64,000 nt of DNA from Tricholomella constricta (taxonomy: Eukaryota > Basidiomycota > Agaricomycetes > Agaricales > Lyophyllaceae), in assembly GCA_013368375.1 (NCBI GenBank), contig JAACJP010000012.1, positions 62,001 through 126,000 on the forward strand, in the 5' to 3' direction. The notes under the pieces were generated by a model. That model ran no database searches. It saw only the letters and a program-made list of their open reading frames with translations, and was not told the origin of the DNA. The translations under genes were made by a program, and so were the position numbers. How positions within the stretch are numbered: the stretch's first letter is position 1; the number at the start of each line of letters is the position of its first letter. Positions 33,974 through 44,173 of the stretch are shown in pieces.

Positions 33974-35833
33974 ATGCGTCCACCACCTCTCCTCGTCCTC
34001 GCCGCCGCCCTCCTCGTCCCTGCACACGCTGCACGTCTTCACTCCCTCCCAGAGGACACGTATGCCTTTCCCAAGTTTCGTCTCGCCTTTCTCAACCGGC
34101 TCCCTGTCCTGAACGACACTGCCCAGCGGTGGCTCAGGGAGGGTCTTCGTGGCGGCCACCTCGAGTTTCTAGATCAGCCATGGTCCGACCACCCTCAGCC
34201 ACTCAAGGAAATCGACGGTAGCAGCATCCATGACGGCACCTCAAACTCTCGTCAAGTACACCAGCCCTCATTTTCTGACTTCGTATAATTAACCAATCGC
34301 TTCTAGCCGCCATCACCGCCCCCCGCAACTAACTATACCCTGGAACTGATGAAAATGGGTTCCAAGGACTCTTATCTATGCCTTATACCCAAACCGGCCT
34401 CCAATATCCCTCCAGTACCCGACGACGACCCATCTGACTTTGAATCGACGCCTTCAAGAAGCTGGTCCCTCCTCCAACCTTTGTCTGGGACATGTCTTTA
34501 CGTCCGTCCGTTTCTCTCGAAACGTCAAGCTCTGCCGCTGAAGCTTACGTTTAAAGCACCGGCAAGGATGGTTCACTTATTCGTACTGTCACAACGAAGA
34601 GATCCGACAGTTCAAGGAAGCGGCCTCACCCAAATCTGCAGGTAATATTCTCCTTCCTTTCTTCTTTCCTTGGCATAGTTCTTGCTTCAGGTCCTTTCTC
34701 TTCCACATCCACTCAACACCAGCCCTCTCGCCTCGATCCTCGCCCCTTTGATTTCTGTCGTCACACACGAGAATGGGTTTCTGTTTCTTTTCTACCTTCG
34801 GGGGTCGCTATTGATTTAATTTGACTAATTGATTCTTCCTATAGGCGGGCACAGGCCACCACAAGAAGACCCTGATGTCAGTTCTTATTCCATATCATTC
34901 ATTACAAGGCGTAATTAATGCTATTGTATTTATAGTGGGAAGCTTACACGTTGGGCAAAGCACCTAAACCCGGCGCGGACCTGACAGTCGCAGAACAGAA
35001 TGCCCAAGCGGTAAATCTTGAGCTTGCACGCAGCGCTGGGTCCCGGTATCTCGTCCAACGATGGGGAGACGGGACTCTGTGCGACAAAACAGGGAAAAGC
35101 CGTGAAGTCGAGGTTCAGGTAGGATCGTATGACCTTCGCGCCGTCCACGAACGCGGCCCGGCTGATTTTTCATTCCTTTGCCCAGTTTCACTGCTCGATG
35201 ACGATGACGGACACGATCTTATTCGTCAAGGAGGCCAAGACCTGCTCGTACGTCCTGGTCATCAACACCCCGCGGCTGTGTAGCGAGCCTGGCTTCAAGT
35301 CCCGGCGGGACACAGGTGAGGAGCTCCAGATTCCGTGCCGCGAGATCGTCGATACGCATCCACCCGCCGGCACCACGGACGCGCACGCAAACCTTCCCGA
35401 TACGGACCACCCCGTCAAACTCCCGCGCCGCAAGCCGATCCTGCCCGCATCAGCGCGAGAGGCGCAGGTTAAGGTCGGTGGCGTGGAGGTCAAGGACAAG
35501 ACCCACAATGAAGTGCTGCGCAAGACGCTTGAAGCCATTATGAGCGGCAGCGGCAAGGATGCCAAGAAAGTGGCGCTGGAGGAATACTCCGGGGACGATG
35601 ACGCCGTGATCTTTGAAATTGTGGAGGAGGTCGATATGACAGACGGGCAGCTAGACGCGATTGACAAGCTCAAGGAGGCACTCAACAACGCTGGGTATGA
35701 TATTAAAGGTACCCCTAGAAAGGGCGCGGCGGGGAATAATAAAAAGGGGGATAAGAGGACGGAGAAGGAGCAGGCGCAGGGTACGAAAAATAAAAAATCG
35801 CAAAAGGGGGCAAAGTGGCATGAAGAGCTGTGA
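33974..35833 (+). CDS. YOS9: OS-9/YOS9-type ER lectin (ERAD)
   Basis: ER-lumenal lectin that reads trimmed mannose glycans and hands misfolded glycoproteins to the HRD ligase. Signal peptide (PPPLLVLAAALLVPAHA), then NYTLELMKMGSKDSYLCLIP and a MRH domain spread over small exons: LSGTCLYHRQGWFTYSYCHN, QRWGDGTLCDKTGKSREVEV, TCSYVLVINTPRLCSEPGF, with the expected cysteines. After the MRH domain come an acidic segment and a Lys-rich tail ending KWHEEL. HEEL is an ER-retrieval variant of HDEL. Seven exons with the second short intron at 34261-34306 (donor GTACAC) are needed. The signal peptide fixes the start. Confidence 0.92.
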
Positions 35834-36971
35834 TGCCTGATAATATTAGACGACTGCGCAGTGTAAACCTTGTAATATTTATTTGACGCGCACGGATGTA
35901 TTTTCCCCTCAGCGCAACGGCGCTTCCATCTAATTCTGCGATGCTTATCTCTTGGGGTGGGGGGGGGGGGGGAGGAAGGCGCCGGGTGGCTGGCGTGAGG
36001 AAACGCATGGAGCTGCATGGAAACACGCTAAAAAAACGCAAGGTGGCACGATATGTGTCTATTATCTGACGCGCAGCAGGACCTGGACACGTTCGCTCCA
36101 AAAGGCGTAAAGTATGAGCCGCCGCCACATTGTAAATATACTGGATGTGCTTTCGAAGGATTGTCAATTCCTCATACATACAGTCACAGAATTATGAAAG
36201 CTTCTCTGCGGTCTGGGTGTCTTTTGCAGTGGAATTGAGCGATCAAAGACGCCCGCGCACCACGGCCCGTGGCAGTAATGCCGGCATACGCAATTGTAGG
36301 ACCGGGATAATGCCTTGCCGGGACCTGCGCATATATATATCCGTTCCAGCTAGGCGTGGGCGTCTCCAAATCGTTATCACTCCTGCAGATGATGTATTTC
36401 TTCTTTTTTTCCGTCCACTGATACATACACTGGCAATGCATAGCTGAAGAACAGAAGGGGAAAAAGAAACATAGGATAGTACGAGAGGGAGATTAGTACA
36501 TGTCTGATTTCTCTAAGCAAGGGTGGTGGCGGGTCATGAGGGGATACATAAACAACATGAACGAACTGGAATGCAAGGCAGAGACGGGGAGGAGATGGGT
36601 AAGGATAGGGAAAATGGGCAGGGCAGCACGGGGAAGGGTGTATTTTAAGAATCCGCCAGTCCGTAGTCCGTTCGAAGAGCATGCACGATCACGGTGCGAC
36701 GCACACCATGCAACACGGGGAAGTGTCAATGAGAAGCAGGTAGGGTGGGAGAAAGGAAAGAAGAGCAAAAGAAGAATGGGATCGGAGCCAGCAGAAGAAT
36801 AAATCATATATCTACGCAGAAAGTGGAATAGAACGAACCAAGAAGGGCTAGATATTTAAAGATGGGTCGTTACGACATGGGGGCATGATGGGTGGACGTG
36901 ATGTCTCGCGCGGCGACACGTCCGTCGCGACAAATGAAAAGGTAGCCAGGACACACTGAGCAATGGGCCTG
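35834..36971. other. Long convergent intergenic region
   Basis: 1.1 kb between the convergent YOS9 and HAL-kinase genes. Contains a 14-nt poly-G run and otherwise AT-rich UTR-like sequence. Short open frames occur on both strands near 36.5-36.8 kb but lack recognisable domains, so no gene is called; a long 3' UTR or a noncoding RNA cannot be excluded. Confidence 0.45.
35959..35972 (+). repeat. Poly-G tract, 14 nt
   Basis: Fourteen consecutive G bases (preceded by GGGGT), about 130 bp after the YOS9 stop. May mark a G-quadruplex or a sequencing soft spot. Confidence 0.9.
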
Positions 36972-39107
36972 CTAAAAGAATCTCTTCCTGCCTGTTTTCT
37001 TCTCGTCCTCCGCGACCTTTATATGCATATGAGTGGTGCCCCCGCCAGGCCGTGAGCACGGCACGATGCTCTTGATCCAATCGTCGCCGTCATCCTCGTC
37101 CTCCGAGTCGTAGTCATCGTGGTCCACACAATGCCCCTGCAGCCCTTGAGGGTCGGCCCGACTGGTCGGCTGGTGATCCCTGTCACAACCGCAGAGGAGC
37201 CCACTGGTCTTGCCCTTGCCCTTGAGCAGATCGGTGAGCGTACACCGCGACGTCGGCTCGACGTAGAGCATGCGCCGGAGGGCGGACCGCGCCTCGCGCG
37301 GCAGCAGCCGGAATATTGACTCGGCACCTCCGCCATGATATGTCGTGACGCTGTCGGTGCGTTGCCGCGGCTTTTGCGGATGAACGGGAGGGGTGGATGA
37401 GGGACCAGGGGAGGCAGCAGGGGAAGGATCGATGACTACGCGCGGTATAGGGCTGGGGCAAGCGCTTTCATTGACCTCCGTTATCGCCGAAGTGTAGGTT
37501 GAAGCTCTGTTTCTATTAGAAGCAATGGAGCGCGGAGTCAGGAGGTCATCGCCGAGTCGCTGGTTGACTGTCGGGCTTGGGAGAGATTCTGTAGACTGTC
37601 CAGGTCGGGCAAACTGCAGCACGGATGGGTCCATCTCTCCTGGACTTTCTGAGGGGTGGAGACTACTGCTACCGATCATGGGGAGGGTTGACATGCTGTG
37701 TGTCTGGAACTTGCTACTCTGGAGGGACTTCCGGAAGCGCTCTTTGCGCTCCTCGGTGGTCGCACCAGTGGGTGTTGTGAGGGGTGAGTCGGAAGAGGAA
37801 GATCCATGTGAACCGCTTGCAAGACGCGAAGGGGGATCTGTGATGGCCGTTGACTCGGTCGAAGCAGACGTGAGGATGGAGGTAGTTTCTGATGAGTTGC
37901 TGGTGGTGCTCGAAGAACCCTCTTCCTGGTCGGGATGAGGCGTGCCGGTACTGGATGCGCGCTCTCGTAGGGGTGGTTTCCGGGTGGAGGACAGAGAGGG
38001 CGGCAGGGTAGCCCCTCGCTGGGGCTGCTTGAGTGTGTCATGCTCCAGATCCGGATGCCGATTCTTGGCCGGCTTGGGCTCGGGCTTAAGGGACAGGTCA
38101 GGGTGGGCATGGACAAATGCCCTGAAGCTGGGGTCAGTCTTGGGGTCGGGGATTTTCCAAGGAAAGCGCCTGAGGACCATGCACATGAAGATGATAGCGA
38201 CACTCCAGACGTCAGTCTTTCTAGGATCATAAGCGTCGCTGGTGAGAACCTCTGGAGCTAGATAGGGATCACTGCCGACGATGCCTGTGGCGGGAGTATG
38301 AGCTTTGCCGGGGTAATGGAAGACAGTGGCAGTGCCGAAATCTATGAGTTTAACGACATTGTCCTTGGTCATGACGCAGTTGTCGAGCTTGAGATCACGA
38401 TGAGCGAGGCCCATTTCATGTAGGTACTCGACGCCGTCACAGATTTGGCGAAAGACACAGTAGATTTCGGGACGGCACATCTTGCCGGACATGACGACGC
38501 TGAAGAGATCAAAGGGGGCGTACTCCATGACCTGGAAGGGGGGGAGTTAGGAAAACAAGGCCTCGTGGGCCATTGGAAGGACGAGTCTCACCTCGTAGTA
38601 GAGACCGTGGTCAGAAACGATATCGACGGTCTCGATGATGTTTGGGTGCTTCAAGGTGGAGCCTACACAGAACTCTGCGGTGACCTTTTTCTGGTATTCC
38701 TTTTCGCTCTCGCCGTTGCGTCTAGGCCTGAACTCCTTGACTGCATAGACGACACCGCCGGTCTTGCTGCTTGACTTGATGAGGCGGACAGTGCCGCCGG
38801 CACCGCTTCCGAGAACCCGACCGAGCTTTCCGTACTTTTTAGAGAGGTGGACCTGTGTGGCATCGCGGAGAGACGGGGCAGGGGTAGGGGGGATACGGGG
38901 GGAGCAGACTGGGATTTGGGGGGGAGAGAATGAGGCGGGGGAGAGGAGGGGAGGGGAAATGGAGGCCGGTCGATCCTTGCTCTGGCGGATAAAGGAGGAG
39001 AAGCGGTCGGGAGTGCGAGGAGGGGGAGGGGGAGCGGGATGGGGGATGTGGTGGTTGAGGAAGCGCTTGAGGTCGTGGAGGGGACCGTGCTTTGAGTGGG
39101 TTGGCAT
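36972..39107 (-). CDS. HAL-type Ser/Thr kinase (HRK1/SAT4-like)
   Basis: Two exons (39107-38592, 38531-36972) give about 690 residues. Kinase motifs: [17 protein letters not shown] lysine, [33 protein letters not shown] and SDPYLAPEV. GSGAGGxVRL and CVGSTLxHPNI are specific to fungal HAL/NPR kinases, which regulate ion transporters and permeases. The N-terminus is Pro-rich. The catalytic fold is interrupted after subdomain X by a 230-residue Ser/Thr/Pro-rich insert, then resumes at [20 protein letters not shown]. The C-terminus has an acidic patch followed by a basic end. Which of HRK1, SAT4 or HAL5 is the closest cannot be judged by eye. Confidence 0.9.
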
Positions 39108-39324
39108 CGTGGTGGACGGTGGTGGTGGTGGTGGGAAGGTGCGCGGATGGTGGTGGGCGCCGAATCGTCGTACTCGCGCGCACGTCGTCGCACACCCATG
39201 TTCGTCGCTGACAAAGCATCTGCCGTCATATGCAATACCTCATACTTATTCCGACCCACACCGGTATCATGCCGAGCTTCCCCAAATGGAGTTATGCCAC
39301 ACCCGTCCCGATACTATCCGTATT

Positions 39325-42131
39325 CTACTCAACATCATCTGCCTCTCGTTTCCGCTTCATCTCCCGTGACACCCTGTGTTGTGCCGCCTCGTGCTTCCCC
39401 AGCTCCACTGGCACCTTGGACACCGGACTCTTCGAGATCTCTGCGATTGCTTTAATGTCAGTATCATCCCTTTATATTTCATTTCCTTAGTACCTTGCTT
39501 CAAGTCGTACCTGCCCCCATCACTTCAGTCACACACATCCCATAAACAACATAAATAACACCCACATGACTTCATCGTCATCGTTCGTCAGGAACGTTAT
39601 TGCCGTGCCCAGCTTCCCAGCACGCCCAGTCCGCCCTGCAATATCAATTTAGCACATGGTTCCCCTCGGCGCCAAACCTCAACTCACCTATTCGGTGCAC
39701 ATACGCCTCAATCGTATTGGCCATTTGGAAGTTTATCACCAATGACACATCTTGCACATCGATACCCCGTCCCGCCAAGTCTGTAGCCACAAGCACATCG
39801 CTCTCGCCGCTGCGCAGCGACTGCAGTGACGCCTCCCGCTGCTCTTGGTTTTTCCCAGAGTGCAGCGTCGCCGCGTTCCACTGCAAGTATTCTTCCGTTA
39901 GCCCATTCAATCACAATAACCCACATCCAAACTTACCCCGCCACGTGAAAGATCCTTGGCTACCATGTCTGCTGTCTTCTTCTGATTGACAAACACGATA
40001 ATCGGCGATGCATACTGCCCGCTGTTAAGAATCTCCAGTAGTTTTTGCCTGTCACCCTCCACAATCAGCTCTGCACACCCAAAATCTGTACAAATCACCC
40101 ACTTTTTCTTTTCGTCCCCATTAACAAACTCGACCCTTTGCTCCACCGTGTCCACGGCCCGTCCTGCCTCGCCGATCGTAATCACCGCCGGCTTCCTTAG
40201 ATACTTTCGTGCCAGCCGCTCAACCGCAGCCGGCATCGTCGCCGAAAACAATGTCGTCACCCGAGTCCGCCCTTTCTTTACAACCGTCTCTCCGTCCACA
40301 TCCATCTGCTCACCCAAGTCCTCCCCTTGCATAGTCTCGCTCGGCAGCGCGTCCAGGATAAACGTCAAATCCGTCTCAAACCCGAGATGCACCATCCGGT
40401 CCGCTTCGTCCATCACCACATACCGGCACTGTGACAGCACAAGCACATGTCGCTCGATTACGTCCCGGAGCCGCCCTGGTGTCGCAATGATGATTTCCGC
40501 TCCCTCGCGTAGATTGAATTGCTGCTCCTCTACAGCTCGCTACACTTTCATGTCAGACCACGCCCTGTTGAACGACTAGATGAATACCTTACCCCTCCCA
40601 CAATGGAGACACATTTAAACCCAAGTGGAGACGCAAACTTGCGTGCTTCACTCTCGATTTGCTGCGCCAACTCACGTGTCGGTGCCATAATGAGTGAATA
40701 TGGGCCCAAATGCCTATTGTCGTCAGTAAAGGGCGGCAGGTTTGAAATGAACGCCAGCATCGGAATGACAAACGCCGCAGTTTTCCCAGAACCTATTACA
40801 TGCGTGAGCGAAAACGTGCCGCCCCCGAGGACGTGAAACCAATACCTGTCTCAGCAATCCCAATAATATCTCGGTTCTGAAGACCAATAGGAATTGCCTG
40901 CCGCTGAATAGGAGACGGTTCCTTGTAGCCAATCGTCTCAATGCATTCCAAGATGGCTGCAGGGATGGTAGATTCTGTCCATGAACGGAGGGGATGTGGG
41001 ATCTGACCGCCTGTCAGAGAATGTTAGAACGCGAAAATATCCAAAGCATGCGGACGGACGGACGGACCTCGAGCAGAAATGCTGAAGTCCTCCCTAAAGA
41101 TCCTCCAATCTCGCTCCTTCATCTCGTCAAGCGGCTTCTCTGTCCAATGCCTCTCATCCAGCCCCGACTTTGCTGCCATCCGCCTCTCCAGCGCATCCGC
41201 GAGGTGGCTCTCCGTCCCACTTCCAGATTTGCGAGGCCCAGACCCACCCCCGTCGTCCATGCCGGCCAACCGGCCCCGCCCAAACATCACTTGCGCACCC
41301 TGGCGGTTGCTCCCAACTGCAACAGGTGAGTCCTCCGCGAACGTGTCGTCCTGCGCGTCCCAGTCAAACACGAACTTGCGGTCGTTCATCTTGCGGATCT
41401 TGCGTTTTTTCTTGTCGACGCCGAGGTAGCGCGACCGGATCGCGGTCAAGTCGGTGTCCGTCATCGGCGGAACATATGGCGTCGTCTGTTCGGGGAGCGT
41501 GTTGGAGGCGGTCGGCTGCGGTTGCGAGGTCGACGACGACAAAGGCGGGGCGGGGCTGCCGTTGGCTGGTCCCGGTTTGCTGCGGCCGGCACGGGGACCA
41601 GTGGGGACGTTCTGGAAGCCCTCTCTGGTGGGGCCGCGCCGGTCATCCTGAGCGGGAGGTGGGGGAGGCCGCATATTGCCTCGTCCCCCGTCTCGACGCC
41701 CGTGGCCGCCGTGTCGGTCGCCCCTGTCACCGCGGTCACGTTCGGGGTGGGCATACCTGTCATCAACTGTAAAACAGCGTAAATAGAGTACTGTAAAAGT
41801 GCATTGGATACTCACATCGACCGCCACCACCGTGTCTGCCGCCAGAAGACTGACCGCGTTCTTTCTGCCTCAGTTCCTCCGCCTCCCTTTCCAGCACCTC
41901 TCGATCCCTACGAGTACTTTCTTCCTTTGCCTTTTGTTCCTGTATCTCCTTCTGACGCTGTGCTATTGCAATGCTTGCCCGTTCCTCTTTCGACAGAAAT
42001 TTGGGCTATTGAATATGAGTCTGCGGCACATTCACAGACAGAAAATGACACACCTTGGCTGCGGCCTCCTTTTCAGCCCTTTGCTTTTGCAGCAGAGACT
42101 CGATTGAGAGCGGCTCTGAACGGTTTGCCAT
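39325..42131 (-). CDS. PRP28: PRP28-type DEAD-box splicing helicase
   Basis: ATPase that displaces U1 from the 5' splice site during spliceosome activation. The N-terminus is charged and Arg/Gly-rich ([17 protein letters not shown]). Helicase motifs in order: [20 protein letters not shown] (Q motif through motif I), [18 protein letters not shown] with the PRP28-like FILDALPS following, [28 protein letters not shown]. The gene ends in two exons that simple ORF calling misses: a 17-nt microexon (39494-39510) giving YDLKQ and a last exon to the TAG at 39325 giving [20 protein letters not shown], as in the family. The start is 81 bp from the divergent EF-hand gene. Confidence 0.93.
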
Positions 42132-42212
42132 GGCGGGAGCGAAGGAGTCCTTCTTGAGATTTTCGTTTACCACGTGCGCTTTGCCCTTTTCGTCCACCCA
42201 CAGACCAACAAA

Positions 42213-42911
42213 ATGCGCAACGGTTTGGACTCGGGGACGCAGTCGCCACGCCCAGAGACCCCAGAGCCGTCCTCCATCCAGGGCCGCAGGAACGCTGGCG
42301 TCCAACTCCTTGACGACGATGGCGGCATTTCAGATCAGGCAAGCTTTCGAAACCCCCGCTCTCCGCCATGTTTTTATTCAAAATCTCCATTCCTGCGATA
42401 CATGTAGCTGGAAATCTCTCTGAAACACATATTCGCAAAGTACTGCATCCCGCGCCCGCCGAACCCGTCTGTTAGCGACGGGAAACGCGTGGCGCTCCTC
42501 GAGCCCCCGCCCAATGCGTACTTGTCCCCCGAGGGCCTCGATGCCTGGGCACAGGACACGAACGGCGCGCCCTTTTCACAGGAGACGAAGGACGAGCTTA
42601 TTGAGTTTCTGGATGTCACGGATGAGGGCGGCCTTACGTAGGTGGCTTCGACATCCATTCACCCCGCACGATCTGATCACCAGGCTGCAGGTTTAAAGGC
42701 TTCTTGCAAATATACCAACTGCAGACGGAGAATGATGAAGAGGAGACCTGGCGAGATCTGGTGAGTGCGGAAGATGTTGCATGCCATGCGTACTTATATT
42801 AATGTATTGCCCTAGTCGAATCATGGCTTCGATCGGATGCTGAAGCTGGTGGCTACACGAAGAGAAGAGGCCGAGGCCGATATGGACGACGCCTCAAATG
42901 TGCCGTCGTGA
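42213..42911 (+). CDS. EF-hand-like protein of unknown function
   Basis: Four exons (42213-42338, 42408-42637, 42691-42760, 42816-42911) give 173 residues in one frame. The first intron (42339-42407) uses a GC donor (CAG|GCAAGC). The N-terminus is Ser/Pro-rich, then GVQLLDDDGGISDQLEISLKHIF. The rest has two EF-hand-like segments: one around YLSPEGLDAWAQDTNGAPFS and one around FLDVTDEGGLTFKGFLQIYQ, the second fitting a loop-helix but lacking all canonical Ca ligands. The end is acidic. I do not recognise a named family; such proteins appear as uncharacterised EF-hand proteins in basidiomycetes. Divergent from PRP28. Confidence 0.7.
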
Positions 42912-43231
42912 ACCGTAAATGTATTTCGTGTGTTCGTGGCGCGCCTGATCTCGACCTTGCTTTGCAGGTGGGAATCGAAACCTTACACGCACACCATCGC
43001 CACAGCGACACGGTGTAAACACCGCTGCCGACGACGAATGAGCACTTCATGGGAGACGACTTGTGATACGACGATTATTTTTTACATGAAATTTAGATTC
43101 AACTACACCTAATGACGAATTTGCCATGTGCATGGCTTGCCACACGAGCATTCGGGACGCGAGGTCCGCGGACGAAGATGAGGCTGGGGTGCGTCGCGTG
43201 AATTGAGGTGGCTGGTGTACGTGTACGAGTG
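42912..43231. other. Convergent intergenic region
   Basis: 320 bp between the EF-hand-like gene and the methyltransferase; no gene seen. Confidence 0.5.
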
Positions 43232-44095
43232 TTATCCTCGGGGCAAGGTGAACTTCCATATCTCGACACCTTCCCACTCCGCCTTGGGCCATTTGATTCC
43301 GCCCTTGTCCATGGCCTTGACCAGCTTCCGATGGGGTACACGTTCTACGGTGAAACCCCAGGTATCGCGCGCGTCTGCCAGGACGCGATCAACCAACGCG
43401 GGGTCACGCCGTTCAATGCACAGGTATATGGGCGGCGCACGGGCAGACGCAGACGCGGCTAGCGACAACGTGCAGAGGGCGTGGAACGTGCGAAGGAGGG
43501 GCTCAACGAGTGCAGCCGTGTAGACAGTGTCGGCCGAGCAGATCAGGTCGAACGGTGGATTTAGAAGGGGTGTGTTGACATCGGATGATGGCAATGAGGA
43601 CGACGATGCAGAAGCGACGACAGTAGTGTCATTCCAGGTCCAGTGATCTGGGGGTATAGTCCAGTCTAACTCGCGGACGTCTATTGTTCCGGAGGCAGGA
43701 GGTAGTTTGTTCAGGTTGTCCTGGATGTTCTTTGCGAGGACGCTTGAGATGACATGAGGGATGTCTGTGGCGAGCACGTCCCAACCCAGGGAGCTCATGG
43801 CGAGGCTTCAATAGACATGAATAGAGGACTGGCGGATTAAGAAAAGGCCTAGAGCGCACGCAGTCAAACCAATGCCACTTCCCAGCTCCACGAGCCTCGG
43901 AGGTTTTCCAGATTGGGCGACGAGCCTGGGATTGATGCTGGCGAGAAAGACGGACAGACATTGTGCTCCAAGCCAGAGAGCAGTGCCGTTGGAGACGCCA
44001 TCTGTGAGCTGGGCAAGATGGAAGGTGGAGGCGGCAAAGGGATAGAGGAGGAGGGGAATATGTTTTGTGGAGTGGGCACTGGCAGGAGAGAACAT
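43232..44095 (-). CDS. METTL21/EFM6-like lysine methyltransferase
   Basis: Seven-beta-strand SAM methyltransferase. Two exons, split by an intron between LVELGSGIGLTA and LAMSSLGWDVLATDIP (about 43806-43860), give about 270 residues. Motifs: SAM-binding VELGSGIGLTA, the post-I acidic DI in ATDIPHV, the DxxY-like LICSADTVYTAALVEPL and the C-terminal IERRDPALVDRVL. This order is that of METTL21-type protein lysine methyltransferases; fungal members such as EFM6 act on eEF1A. The exact substrate is inference. Divergent from the Rho GEF with 78 bp between starts. Confidence 0.78.
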
Positions 44096-44173
44096 GTGCT
44101 TCCCACGAGGTTACAAAAATTGGGTTGGGTCGGTTGAGATGACACTGTCGCCGTCTGTCTGTGCTCCTCCTCC

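Noticed and set aside
36053..36807. Several 60-100-codon frames in the 1.1-kb gap after YOS9
   Set aside because: Both strands have similar frames and none has recognisable sequence; most likely UTR.
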